Shown here one piece after another: positions 36,016 to 48,179 of a stretch of 64,000 nucleotides of DNA. The notes beneath the pieces are model-generated. The model was not told where the DNA came from and made no database searches. It was given only the letters and a program-made list of their open reading frames with translations. Source of the DNA: Magnolia sinica (taxonomy: Eukaryota > Streptophyta > Magnoliopsida > Magnoliales > Magnoliaceae); contig NC_080588.1 of the NCBI RefSeq assembly GCF_029962835.1, forward strand, positions 40,841,001 to 40,905,000, read 5' to 3'. Within the stretch, counting starts at the first letter, position 1, and each line of letters starts with the position of its first letter. Position numbers and translations under genes: made by a program.

Positions 36016-37430
36016 TATGGCTTGCACCAGAATATATCACCTTCTCTCCAACAAAGGGTACTGGACCTGATGGAGACAAGAAGTGAATGTTCGCCAAATG
36101 AAATGGAATCATCATCAATGACTGCCACGTCATCAGAATAACTAGCGAAAGGGAATTAATAGAAATCAATAGAATCATTGCTCCCTATTTTTCTGGTGAC
36201 CCAACCATTCGACTTCTTGATCATCTCTCTCAATTGATAATGATGGAAAGCCTGTTTGGACCCTGAGGAAGATGGATGATTCTTTCTTCTCGAAGAGAAT
36301 GCCGACAAGCGATGCATGATCGTGAACTGGAAGTTGTTGGGTTAAAGATGTAAATTTTGAAGGGTAGAAGTGATAAAAGCAGAAGAGAATTCAACAGAGT
36401 TTCAGAACAGGGGTTTTGGCACTAAGTGTAGGCGAGTTGCACGAGTGACTTATGCGGATGAATTGCACGGAAATGGAATTCAAGTTGGAGAAAAATTTTC
36501 AAAGTGAAGAAATGAGTAGAGGATTGATATTTATATATGCTCTAGGACTTGGCCAAGGTCATATGTGACCACAGAAAGGGGCCACGAAACTTGATTCAAT
36601 GATAAAGGATTTTGATCCTTCAAATTGACTTAATAAGAAGTCAAATCTCGAATCAAGGGGGCATCTGTTGGAACATTAAAATTCAATAGAGAAAAGAAAA
36701 GAAGAATGTTTAAAAATAAGAAGAACAGAAAAAGGACCGAGTTGTGCAGGTCACGAGTTGCATGAGTCACTGAGTTGCACGAGTCCACGTAACTTGCCGA
36801 AGTTACGCCGGGGTGCGATACCCTTCGCAGGATATGTTGAGTCAGTGATGCGAAGTGGGGTCCACGGCACGGGATTCGAGGGCTTACATGTGTGGAAGCC
36901 TATAAATACCCCCTACCCCCCTCATTTGCAGGATCAGATGTTCGGAAGACCAATGCCTCTGACAGGTGTTGGAGACGGAGAGAAGGAGAGGGAGTGCAGA
37001 AGGGCCGAGCGTGCCACTCCATACGAGTTGTGCTAGCCCACGCAACTCATGAAGGAGCCACGGGTACTCTTTAAAGCAGCATTATGTTGAATTTTCTTAA
37101 GTCTTCGGGCCGTTTCAGGTGTTTCAAAGGGATCCGGGCACTCCTTTATCATGTCGATGAGGGACAAAGTGCATGGAGAGCCCGCATAACTCATCTTCCA
37201 TGGAAATGTGACTGAAATGAGCTAGAATGCTACCGAAATTTATATTTGAGCCTATTCAATACTTGCACTTTTTTATTTTGTAGAAATTCTATCTCGGAGT
37301 CAGAGGATCAAAATGATGTAATGAACTCAAAATGAACAAATTCAATGATTATTCTCTTAGTTCTTTCTTTTTGTTATTATTAAGTGAGATAATTCCCCAA
37401 ATCAAATGCTTTTCATTTCTGGCCGAAACA
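36016..37430 (+). mobile_element. Element C, 3' end with polypurine tract and 3' LTR
   Basis: Continues the noncoding 3' region of element C after the solo LTR. A polypurine tract (AAGGGGGCATC, 36655-36665) precedes the LTR, which begins TGTTGGAAC at 36666 and ends ...GGCCGAAACA at 37430 (765 bp). A TATA box (TATAAATA, 36901-36908) lies about 235 bases into the LTR. The motif GAGTTGCACGAGTCA and variants recur upstream of the TATA box (about 36740-36790) and elsewhere between 36428 and 37195. To the right begins a 1.3-kb repeat, so C was inserted into that repeat; the flank is GGATG. Confidence 0.8.
36666..37430 (+). repeat. 3' LTR of element C (765 bp)
   Basis: Start fixed by the adjacent polypurine tract. 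The end is inferred from the CA dinucleotide at the exact point where homology to the downstream tandem repeat (GGATGTTATGCAT) begins. The partner LTR is not in the window, so age cannot be read from LTR divergence. Confidence 0.72.
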
Positions 37431-37568
37431 GGATGTTATGCATGAAGGTATGATTTTCACATGGTACATGATTTGCATGGTAATCCACATAACAGAAAAG
37501 TTACGTAAAACGTATAATTGATTAGGGGAGAATGCATAACGTATAAAAGATTTATTGTACACCCGATA

Positions 37569-37601
<33 letters not shown>

Positions 37602-40064
37602 TAACATTAGGATTATGTCTACTTATATCATCTCAAGCCAAACCAATTATGTGATTCACCACACGATAATGAGGGATACTAAAAAATTCTTGAAAATAGA
37701 AAATCATGTAAATGGTTCACAAAATAGCAGTTAAAGAAGATGATCCATATACAAATGAAAAGGTTGAATAATGGGAGGGTTGAAATTTTCCAGGTTAAGA
37801 GCAACAAATTAGGAAGTAGTGGAGACAACAACAAATGTTAGAGATCCTTATGTCATCAAAGGGTTATAATTTAGTTGTTTGGATGGTACATGACAATAGT
37901 AAGTGATGTTATGGGTGTAATAATGGATGCATTTTATGAGGCATGTACACATAAATTTGTGATGGGAGTAATACCTTAGTCTAATCATTGGTATGAGAGT
38001 GTAAATGTGTATTAAATATGGCCATTGTTAAGTGTTCATTCAATCATTCCTAATAAAGAGTCTTGAAAATCTAAATGTCTTTTATTGTAAACATAGGTCA
38101 AAAGGACAATCTTTAGGTCTATTCTTGTTAGAGGTTTTAAGGCAACTTGAATTAGTCCAACATGGACATAATTATATTTCCCTGAATTTTATAAGAGTTC
38201 TTTATGAGTTAAAAGTGATATGTCATCCTCTTTAGAGACTATTGGCTTTGTTTGCTCAACAGTCTTGATGATATAATCCAATTCTGAATTGTCAAAAGTT
38301 CCATCTGTACAAATATCCAGCAATAGAACTGTTTGAATTTGCAAATCTTGGATACACTGCTCAATCTCAGCATAGTTTATGGTTTCTTGATTATTTATGG
38401 ACATCCTATCCATAATAGGTGCAATATTTGATTCTGAAACAAAAGTTGTATCAGAAAGGTTTTCTTTTCTAGAGAACCATTTGTTCACTATGCTTTTCTA
38501 ATTCATAGTCGATTTCTTTGAAATATATTTTCCATAAAGATCTATTGTCACTATTAATTTTCTATTGAAGTAGATTTTCTATAATACATCCTAATGTATT
38601 TCATGTATGAACAAATTATTGATTTTCTACAGTACATCCTAATGTATATCATGTATAAACAAATTATTTTGTTAGCCTAAATAAAGTAATTTTAAAGGGG
38701 TTTTTGATACGCATGATTCATGAGCATATATTTTCTGAAAAGGGATGTTATGCATCAAGGTATGATTTCCACAGGGTACATGCTTTGCATGGTAATCCAT
38801 ATACAAAAAGTTATGCAAAACGTATGATTGATTAGGGGAGAATGCATAACGTATAAAAGATTTATTGTACACCTGATATATTTATTATTATTATTATTAT
38901 TATTTAACATTAGGATTGTGTCTACTTAGATCATCTCAAGCCAAACCTATTATGTGATTCACCACACCATTATGAGGGGTAATAAAAAATTCTTGAAGAT
39001 AGAAAATCATGTAAATGGTCCGCAAAATAGCGGTTAAAGAAGATGATCCATATACAAATGAAAAGGTCGAATGATGGGAGGGTTGGAATTTTCCAAGTTA
39101 TGAGTAAAAAAATTAGTTAGTAGTGGAGGCACCAACAAATGTTAAAGATCCTCATGTCATCAAAGGGTTGAATTTATTTGTTTGGATGGTGCATGACATC
39201 AGTAAGTGATGCTATGGAGGTAATAATGGATGCATTTTATGAGGTGTGCACACATAAATTTGTGATGTGAGTAATACCTTAGTCTAATCATTGGTATGAG
39301 AGTGAAAATGTGTATTAGATAAGGCCATTGTTAAGTGCTCATTCTATCATCCCTAATAAAGAGTGTTATAAATATAAATGTCTTTTATTATAAACAGAGG
39401 TTAAAACGACAGGCTTCAGGTTTTTTCTTATTAGAGGTTTATGACAACTTAGATTAGTCCAACATGGACATAATTATATTTTCCTGAATTTTATAGGAGT
39501 TCTTTATGAGTTAAAAGTGATATGTCATCCTCTTTAGAGACTATTGGCTTTTTTTACTCAACAATCTTGATGATATAATTCAATTCCGAATTATCAAAAG
39601 TTCAATCTCTATATAAATCCCGCAATAGAACTATTTGAATTTGCCAATCTTGGATACGCTGCTCGATCTCATCATAGTTTATGGTTTCTTGATTATTTAT
39701 GAACATAGTATCATGATAGGTGCAATATTTGATTTTAAAACAAACATTGTATCAGAAAGGTTTTCTATTGTAGAGAACCATTTGGTCACTTGGCTTTTCT
39801 AATTCATAGCCTATTTCTTTGAAGTATATTTTCTATAAAGATCCATTGTCACTATTAATTTTCAATTGAAGTAGATTTTCCACAATACATCCTAATGTAT
39901 TTCATGTATGAACAAATTATTAATTTTCTACTGTACATCCTAATGTATTTCATGTATGAAAAAATTATTCCGTAGCTTAAATAAAGTAATTTTAAAGGGG
40001 TTTGCGATACACATGATTCATGAGCATATATTTTCTGAGAAGGGATGTTATGCATGAAGGTATG
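37431..40064. repeat. Tandem 1.3-kb repeat (two copies plus 22 bp)
   Basis: Copy 1 is 37431-38742, copy 2 is 38743-40042, and a third begins at 40043 and is cut by the LTR of element D at 40065. Each copy starts GGATGTTATGCAT, has an (ATT)n run about 140 bp in (37568-37600; 38878-38905) and ends near 'CATGATTCATGAGCATATA'. Copies differ by scattered substitutions and small indels. The unit may be the terminal repeat or body of an unrecognised element, or an unequal-crossover duplication. A 99-codon minus-strand frame in copy 1 (38488-38189, MNKWFSRKENLSD...) is only partly kept in copy 2. Confidence 0.85.
38189..38488 (-). other. Coding-like stretch in the 1.3-kb repeat, unknown
   Basis: Minus-strand frame of 99 residues (MNKWFSRKENLSDTTFVSES..., then IEQCIQDLQIQTVLLLDICT...). 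Composition is protein-like, acidic and not repetitive. I do not recognise the family; a remnant of a reverse-transcribing element is conceivable. The homologous stretch of copy 2 (about 39490-39790) aligns but is diverged. Confidence 0.3.
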
Positions 40065-41768
40065 TGAAAAGGCGAGCTTAAGAAGTCCTAGAGAGAGGGT
40101 GAATTGAAGTATACCAAATAAAAATTAAAGTGTTGAAATAATAAATAAATCAGAAATCTCAATTGCACTAGTATTGAAAATTTGATTCAAACTAGTTCGT
40201 AGGACAACCTTCAGCCAAACGTAGTTTAGGTAGGACAACCTTATTTCATGAACGTTTGTAAGAATCATGATCTCAAACCAAGTAAAAGAAAGTAAGGCTA
40301 TCTATTACAAACATTCATCACTTTTACATAAATAAAATTACAAACATTCTCTACAAAAGTAAAAAAGTAAACATTCACTATAACACCAAGAATTATAGTG
40401 GTTCGGTGTGTACAACAACTGTTCTCAAATAGCCACACCTACTCCACTCCTAATAATCACTATCCAAGTGATATTGGCTTTCACTATAAATAAGGTTTTT
40501 TCAGGGTCACCTCAAAACCTGATACGGTTGTGATTTTAAAGGGCTATCACAAACGAAAAACCCCTCAGATTTTCTGGCTATCTCAGGAAAACCAACAAAT
40601 TAGATTTTCTGGCTATCTAAATAAAATCAAAATATTAAAAGTAGAATATACTTATCTTCTCCTTTGAAGATGTATTAGTCGATGTAGTCGTAGAACCGCT
40701 TCTCTTATAATAGATTGTTCAATGTTCAGTCACATAGGTTCAAGGTTATAGATTGATTTTAAATAAATTCAAACCAAAGGCTACTTGTTTGAATTCCTTA
40801 AGATCTCAAAGAAGAGTACTTACTTTCTTTATAAAATAAAATTCAAAGCATAAGAGATCAAGGAATTAAAACAAATAAGCTATTAAAATTTTCTAAATAC
40901 TATATAATAGCTTGAGTATAATAGGGGCTTTTATCTCTCTTGATGATGGATTTGATGTACTTGAATTATATTTTCAGATTGAGAGAAAGCCTCTATTTAT
41001 ACGTAAAAAAGTTATTTCTTTGACTCATCTAAGAACCGAATTTCATTCCAACAAATTTTCAAATTTGAGAGCGATAAGATAAAACAGAACTTCGATTGAT
41101 CAAAGGCCCTGCTCAACTAGTCGAGCATGGTCTTTGACTGGTCGAGGGTGCCAAAAATCTGCACTGATTCAGTTGCCGGACTTCGGGTAGAGCAACCCTC
41201 GACTGGTCAAAGACCCGTCTTCGACTGGTCGAGCAGTCTGCTCAACTGGTCGAAGAAGTAACGAAAAAATTCATTTTTCTTCAATTTAAATTAGGACTAG
41301 TCGAAAATTCCTTAGACTAGTCAAACCACAGCTTAAACTAGTCAAACCTTAGTTTAGACTAGTCAAACTTAAGCCTAATATAAGTATAGAAACTCATTTA
41401 AGTTATGTTTTGAAAGTACCAAAGCCTAGGGTCTTCCTAAGGTTTGTTATATCTGAAAAGACTGAACTTTGAAGTAGATTGGATACATGAACTTCTTGGA
41501 ACTTGTTCTTCTACTTGATTCTTCAATAGAGTTTGTAGTTGATGATAAAGTTTGATATTTTACTAGAACTTTAGTAGAACTTGAACTCAATCATCTTAAA
41601 CTTCAGTAGAGTCTTGAACTTTCCATTTTGTTCCACTATTTGACTTGAACTTCAGTAAAGTCTTGAACTTTCCATATTGATCCACATTAGACGGACCACT
41701 TCATAAGCTATTTTGTTTAAACAAGATTTGACAAACAAAGGTGTGCTTTATACAATATAGAACTTACA
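40065..41768 (-). repeat. 3' LTR of element D (1704 bp)
   Basis: Same family as the solo LTR E at 49091-51115: shared TGAAAAGG terminus, 'gagagggtgaat' near the LTR 3' end, 'GTAGGACAACCTTA' phrases, 'ATAGTGGTTCGG' block, and a cluster of TCGACTGGTCGA motifs. A TATA box reads GTATAAATAG on the minus strand (about 41002-40992). Confidence 0.82.
41090..41375. promoter_or_regulatory. Iterated near-palindrome TCGACTGGTCGA in LTR D
   Basis: About ten copies of (C)TCGACTGGTCGA(G), ACTAGTCGAGC and ACTAGTCAAAC spaced 15-35 bp. On the element strand they lie some 90-380 bp upstream of the TATA box, an enhancer-like position in U3. More copies occur in the D interior (43620-43775). Confidence 0.75.
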
Positions 41769-42460
41769 ATCTCCACCTTTGTCAAATTCGTGAAAAAACA
41801 CTTATTATTACAACAACCAGAATGACATCTTGTATTCTTGATTCCATGCTGTAGAAAATTTGTTGCAGCTTTATTGAACGTGCAAAAAATGTATTACTCC
41901 CCCTTAATGTAAGCTTTCCCCTATATTTAGACATACACATTTTTCTATTCCAATGCCAATGCATACTCCAAGCATATATAGTCATCAACATTCATCAACA
42001 TTCATATTATGCACATCAACATTCATTCATTCTACTTAGTAACATGCAATCCTCTCCCCCTTTTTGTCACATTATGACAAAAGAAAGAGTAATAATTCAA
42101 CTAACCATATATAAATCAGTAGAATCAAGAGATATGTATATAAACATGTCAAGTAAAGGGAGTTATCAAAAAGTCATCAATAAGCATTAAAATAGAGTAG
42201 AATTTGAGAGTGATCATCAAGCACACACACAAAGTTAAAGTTATACAAACCAAATGTATTTAAAAATATAAAGTAGCCTAGTCAGATCCAGAGGAAGATG
42301 GAGGAGGTTTGGAAGGATCAATCTGGTGAAGTCCCTTGGTAATGCGACGAAAGTACTTTCGCATATATTTCATAGAAGATTTGTGACTTTTTGTCAAATT
42401 GTCTTGGGATACCTGCAACTCAATAACTTTTTCTTCCAATGATTTGAGCTACTCATTAAC

Positions 42461-43233
42461 CTATGAAGGTTGATAGTCTGGATCAACTACATTATCTGAC
42501 TCAGTAAGCTTAGTAAATATGTCGTCCATGGATGTGTCCTCTGGTATATGAGCATCTTCTTCTTCTTCTCCTTCATCTCGCTGGTCGGGAAGGAACATTA
42601 AGTTCATTTTATGTATATTTTTATTATCAAAGGGTAATTCCAACTCCGATGCCTCAGTCGTAGGAATGACAACATTACAATAAAGAGCAATACAAGTCAT
42701 GAGATAGGCGAAAAGAATTGACCCATGACCAGGATGGATACGGAATTGGATAATTAAATAACACATTAAAGAAGGAAGACAAATAGGAATACTAGAAACA
42801 ACAGAGTGAAGGACACGAGTCATGAAGGGAGTAAGTTCAGACTTATTACTAAATCATGGATACACATTGGACATAAATATACGATGTAAGACTCTATATT
42901 TAGGAAGCATCTGGTTGCATAGAGGGCATTGCCAGAACTCCATTCAATGTCAAAGTGACATAATTTATGAGTGATCACCCGTCGCTCAGTATGTGTCATT
43001 TTCCTAGCGAGAGTGGCAATAGGAATGCCATCATCATTGACGTTTAAGTCAAGCAAACCTGAAATCAGGTGATGATCAATAGGGATTGTCCCTTCTTGAA
43101 AATTAAGTGTAAATGTCAGATTTTTAAGAGACATGTCGCTTATAGACGTGTACATGCCTTGCGCTATGAAGCGGTAACCCATTCCGCCCCAACTGAGAAT
43201 ATTTTTCCAACCTATAGCAGTAAGGATAGGCAA
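42461..43233 (-). other. Element D interior remnant, 'putative plant transposon protein'-like
   Basis: Minus-strand coding remnant that includes MPILTAIGWKNILSWGGMGY, then ISDMSLKNLTFTLNFQEGTI, HHLISGLLDLNVNDDGIPIA and an acidic tail with EEEEDAHIPEDTSMDDIF. It resembles the accessory domain of plant LTR elements seen also in element A. It is part of a broken fossil and not a host gene. Confidence 0.5.
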
Positions 43234-43889
43234 AGGTTAAAATGGTGCAATGTGGTCTACATTAACAGTCCTTTCAATAATAATTTTCCTAGTATGGAAA
43301 TCCCTAACATGCTATGAATCTTCTTCGGAAAATTTTAGGGTCTCACCCTAATGGGAGTCGACTTGGAGGAGAAGCCGCTAGGGCCCTTGCGAGTAGCTTT
43401 TGTCTTAGTACGATGATCCATTTATAGATTGTAAAAGAGAGGAATAAAGAAGATAGATGGGTTGAGATAAGATTAGATTTTTGCTCATAACCCACTAAAG
43501 AAAGGTTGTAAATCACACATACACCACAAATAGAAGATAAACTATCAAAGAGGAACACAAATCTAGAAGGAAAATGGAAATAAACCACTTATAATGAAGA
43601 TTTGGAGATAGGTTCATCGAGAGAAGCACCGACTAGTCGAGGAAGAAGGTGAAAATGAAGTAAAAAAGTGTTTTCCCCCCTTTTAATGAGCAAACACACG
43701 CACCTCGACTGGTCGAGTATGGTCCTCGACCCGTCGAAGGTCGACTGGTCAAGGATGTACTCGACCCGCCAAGCAGCCTAAAAAAAATTATATTTAAAAT
43801 TTAAAATTTTACTTGCATGTTTTGCATTTAAACATTATAAATGAAATTGCGGTATAATTGCTATATTAAAAGTATTGAATTGGTCAAAG

Positions 43890-45357
43890 TGTCATAGAGA
43901 GGGGGTGAATAGGACTTTTCTTAAATTCTGATCTTACTATTATGTAATGTTTACCAATTTAAACTTAGTTCAATAAGATCATCAGAGAATCATTCACATT
44001 CATGTTTTAAGGCATTGAAGAGATCTAAGTTCAGCAAAACATGAATACATCACATTTACACATATTAATCAATCAAATCAAGTATGCAAGAAACATCACA
44101 AACACGTACAATGATATATAGTGGTTCGGCTATGTGCCTACTCCACTCCCGGTTGACTGACTCCACCCTAGAGTGTGCCGGATTAACTATGTGATGGTTT
44201 TAAATCAGGTATTGTCTACACATGACAATGAATCATACCTACACAAGGCACTATAGATCCTACACAAAGACTCTATACATATTCTCCTGTTGGAGGCCTG
44301 TAAAGGTCTTAGTGTGTTTGTGAAATACAACCTGAAAACTAGTCCTACACAAGGAAGGATCTTTAGATTCTATGGACTCTAAACACTTACTTAAAAGTAG
44401 GTGAGCCTCATTTCTAGCACATGATGAAGATGGTCTCCCTTAATGATGAAGAATCTTTAGCTCCCTTGAACCATAATGATGTAGATGCTCTCAATGCAAA
44501 TCGTCGGAGTTTGGTCAAGGTTTTAAGAGAATATACTCTTTAAAGAATATAGATCCTTAAAAGACAGAGTGATTCCAAGGTATTAGGCATTCAAGAGATT
44601 CCAGCACAATGATTTGCCATTAAGTAAGTTATTGGAGGATCCTTGAATGGTGAAGTTCATTCTCTAATCCAATCTATTGAATATTCAATAATTTCATTTA
44701 AGAAAGGGTTGGAGGATGAACACCCATGAGAAAAAGGTTTATGATAGTATGTAAGTAATTACTCTCTCAGAGCTCACTCTTTTTCTCCACACAAACTCCG
44801 AAAGCAACCTTCCACATATATAGGCAAAAGTCCAAATGGTAAAAAAATGAGCAGATTCTTTTTGCATTCGATGTCATCGAATTAGGTTTGATGACATTAA
44901 AGGCCATGTTCGATGTCATTGAGTAACAGTTCGATGACACGGGATTTTTATCTACAAAATGTTTAAAACTTGCTGGACCTTTTTCTATCTTTATTCGATG
45001 TCATCAAACATGATTTGATGTCATCAAAATTTGAATTTTGATATCATTGAATCCAGTTCAATTCCTCAAATGTTTTAAATGTTTTTCCTCCGGAGTTTGC
45101 TGGACATAATTTGCTCAATTCTCGATGTTATCGAGACACCTTCGATGTCATCAAATGTTGATGTTCGATGTCATTGAACAGTTGTTCGAGTCATCAAATT
45201 TTTCAAGTGAATTTTTTCTTGAGCTTGCTGGACATCGAACGTCATTTTTTGATGTCATCAAGTCATTTTTGATGTCATCGAAGGTTGGTCTTTGATGTCA
45301 TCGAATTTTTAGTCCAAAATGTTATGAATTTCTACTTGAGCTTGTTGGACATCTGAG
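43890..45357 (-). repeat. LTR remnant 'F', related to D/E, cut by a B element
   Basis: Left terminus TGTCATAGAGAGGGGGTGAA (minus-strand LTR end ...CACCCCCTCTCTATGACA), then the ATAGTGGTTCGG and 'CTACTCCACTCC' blocks shared with D and E. A TATA box (TATATA, about 44823-44814 on minus) is preceded upstream by many TTCGATGTCATCGA motifs (44868-45318). The right part is interrupted at 45358 by a B LTR. No primer site is visible on its left. Internal parts are absent. Confidence 0.65.
44868..45318. promoter_or_regulatory. Iterated palindrome TTCGATGTCATCGA in LTR F
   Basis: More than a dozen copies of TTCGATGTCATCGA and close variants (TTGATGTCATCAA). The core CGATG/CATCG is palindromic. They sit directly upstream (element strand) of the F TATA box, the same placement as the different palindromes in D and E. 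Confidence 0.72.
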
Positions 45358-48179
45358 TGTCAGGCCTGTGTCCTACTGATCATTCCGTTCCTTATGACCT
45401 CACGGTCCTCCCAATCGAATTCTGACCCATGACCTATAGGTAACGTTTGTAAGCATCACTGAGTCTCACCTTGTTAACCCGAGTCAACTCAACCCGAGAC
45501 CTATGCCATTACGACTGCGCCGTCACCGTGGTTTCGATGTTGTGTCTCGTGCACCAAACCGACACTTAGATCTTAAGTTGTGGACTATGCATGGAAATGG
45601 CCATGGACCGCCCGTTGTGAGACCCACCTATCCATATTGCACATATCCCTAGGAAATCCATCATTAGGATGATGTCACCCTAGGGGTGACATCACCCTAC
45701 CCCAGCTACCCTAGCCCCATGCTTGCTTGTAATCATGCCTTTCTCTTCCCCAAACTCATAATTACCTTACATAGCAATCATTTCAAGCCTTTATCTCTCC
45801 CTTCCTCATCTCCCCTATCAAGAGAGAAGCCATGGACTCCTAAAAATCCAGCCACATTGCAAGCTCATTTCCCCCAATCCAACCATAAAGAGACCATCTC
45901 AACCATTTAATCTTGTCCCCTTGGAGCATTGGAAGCCATTAGTGGAAGGAGGACAAGAAGATTTGAGGTGGGAGCTTCCTAAGACTTGTTTCTTTCATTA
46001 CTTGCTTGGATCTTTACCTTTTTTTTGCATAACACAAGTGGTACCCACCAATTAATGGTGGAGATCTCATCTTGGTCCCTAGATGTGGCCTAATACCCAT
46101 CACATCATACATGTATCTATCCATGGTGGGACCATTCTCCATGGATCCCACCATGAAGTTCCTATGATATATAACTTGATATAGCCACTAGGCCCTAATT
46201 TGTGGTGGAAATGAGATTTCCATCCTTGATATTTTTATGATTGTGGGCCCACATATGGATGGGACCCATTTGATATATATGTGGTAGATCCATGAGAGGA
46301 GCTCATAGTGGTGGAGATCCTCCCACCACCGACCATTCTCTCTCCCTCCCCCCCTCTCTCTCTCTCTCTATTTTTTTTATATGTGGCCCACCTTGCTGCC
46401 CTGGGATAAATATAAATGTCAGCTTGATTTTAAGCCGGTGGGTCACACACGTGGACACCACCCTGATGAACTTTATACCTACACCCTTCATAAGTAATCC
46501 TGTTTTTGTACCTGGATAGCAAATTCTAAAAATCGTATAAAATCAATCATGCAAAGAACGGGGTTGAAACTTGGGAATGATATGAACCATGATATGAGCT
46601 AACACTGGACCGAATTTCATATCCATCCAATGGTCCAATCATCTGTAGCATCAAGTTTATTTGGCTGCTGTCTAGCAACATGTGTAGGATTATGATTTGC
46701 CTAAAACAAACCCATTTTTAACTCATTTAATGAAAGTATTAGAAATATATGTTCCATTAAATTCATAGAAAATTGAGCTACCTTTCTAACGGTATATAAT
46801 AAGCCTTAATCAAAGTTCGGACGGCTGAGATCTTGGCCTTATACAAAAGATGTATTTGGGAACTTATTATGAGCATTCTTGTTTGGGCCATATCCGTAAT
46901 TCCAACAATTAGATGTATTTGATATTTGCTCTTAATTTACTTGAGATAGTTAATAATCATATGTATGGTTCCTATGGTCAGATTATTTCATAAAAAAATT
47001 TAAAAAATTCTGGACCAATAGATACTTCTATTAGGATAAATCTTGAATTTTCTATGTGGTCTAAACGGTTCAAGGCTCTGTATGGTTGGAAACCTATAAA
47101 CGGCCTGAATGACTTGTTCCTAAACCATTCATTGGATCAGATCTTCCAATAGAGAGTCTGATTATAAGATTCATCAATATATATTTCATGTGCTACTTGA
47201 TGAATATGTTGGATCCATGTTATACCTAACAATTATCCTCTCATTGACCCACTTGGGTGTGGGATCACTTGTGATCTATACATTTTAAAATGGGCACCCA
47301 TGTACATTATTGTGTGTTCCTTATCTATGCATCGCTAGCATGTGGGCCCCACTTTCCATTAGATCTATTTCATTTCCTTTACGCTTTTTGTTCGTTGAAA
47401 ATTTTTTAAGTACTTAATTGTATTGCATGTAGGCCTCTTTAACACCTTGTAGTGGACCCACACCCTAAGGGTCACACTTTGAGGTTGTTTTATCATTATA
47501 TAAGTGAGCTGGGACGTCCCACCTTTTTGTCAGGAATGATTCCCTAAGTGTTTGGGAATTAAGCCCTAAGTTGTGACAGACCCCATTTCTGAAAATTGTC
47601 TGATTATTTATGTTTTGTACTAACTTTAGGCCTCTGTAGTGGACCACACACTGGAGGTTTGAGTAGGCTACTACTTAGAACCTCTAACCTATACTAATGA
47701 ATAGATAAATAATATTTTAATTGGTCCAGATTAGACTTCACATGATCAGGGAGTGGATCCCAAAACGAGGCCAGGTATGGTTGTGCAAAAAATTAAAGTG
47801 CCTATGTTTGGCCCTATACCAAATATCACGTGTGCACAACCAATTAGTCTCAACTTATAATTTTTGAAGTGCATATATAGTACAACCAAGGGCACCTAGC
47901 AACACACTGAAATGTAGTCCCTTGTGATCATGGGATATACTTAAAATTGAGCCAAAACTAATTTTGCACTATATTTTCTGCATAGTTTCTCCAAGTACCC
48001 ATGTTTAGGCCATCCCGTAAATTATACTCACCCAACCAATGAGGCCTGTCTTACAATTTATGAAGCCCATATATAGAGTTACCAGAGGGTTAGCTTCTTT
48101 CACCATATGTAGGCCTCACGTGATCATGAATCTGACTCTAAAATGACCCAGAACCAACCTTGCGCTAATAGTATGTTTT

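Larger units (their letters stand above)
40065..43889 (-). mobile_element. Copia/Sirevirus-like LTR element 'D', 3' part, broken
   Basis: On the minus strand: an interior remnant (43889-41769), a polypurine-like tract (GACAAAGGTGGAGAT, 41783-41769) and a 3' LTR (41768-40065) with termini TGTAAG...CCTTTTCA. The interior holds a remnant resembling the same 'putative plant transposon protein' domain as element A (43233-42461: WKNILSWGGMGYRFIAQGMY, ISGLLDLNVNDDGIPI, acidic tail). No gag or pol is seen and the other LTR is absent, so it is incomplete and old, with several breaks. The left flank is GTATG (40060-40064), within the third copy of the 1.3-kb repeat. Confidence 0.72.

Noticed and set aside
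43890-45357. LTR F as the 5' LTR of element D
   Set aside because: Its terminus (TGTCATAG) and palindromic motif differ from those of LTR D (TGAAAAGG), and no primer site adjoins it. It is treated as a separate remnant.
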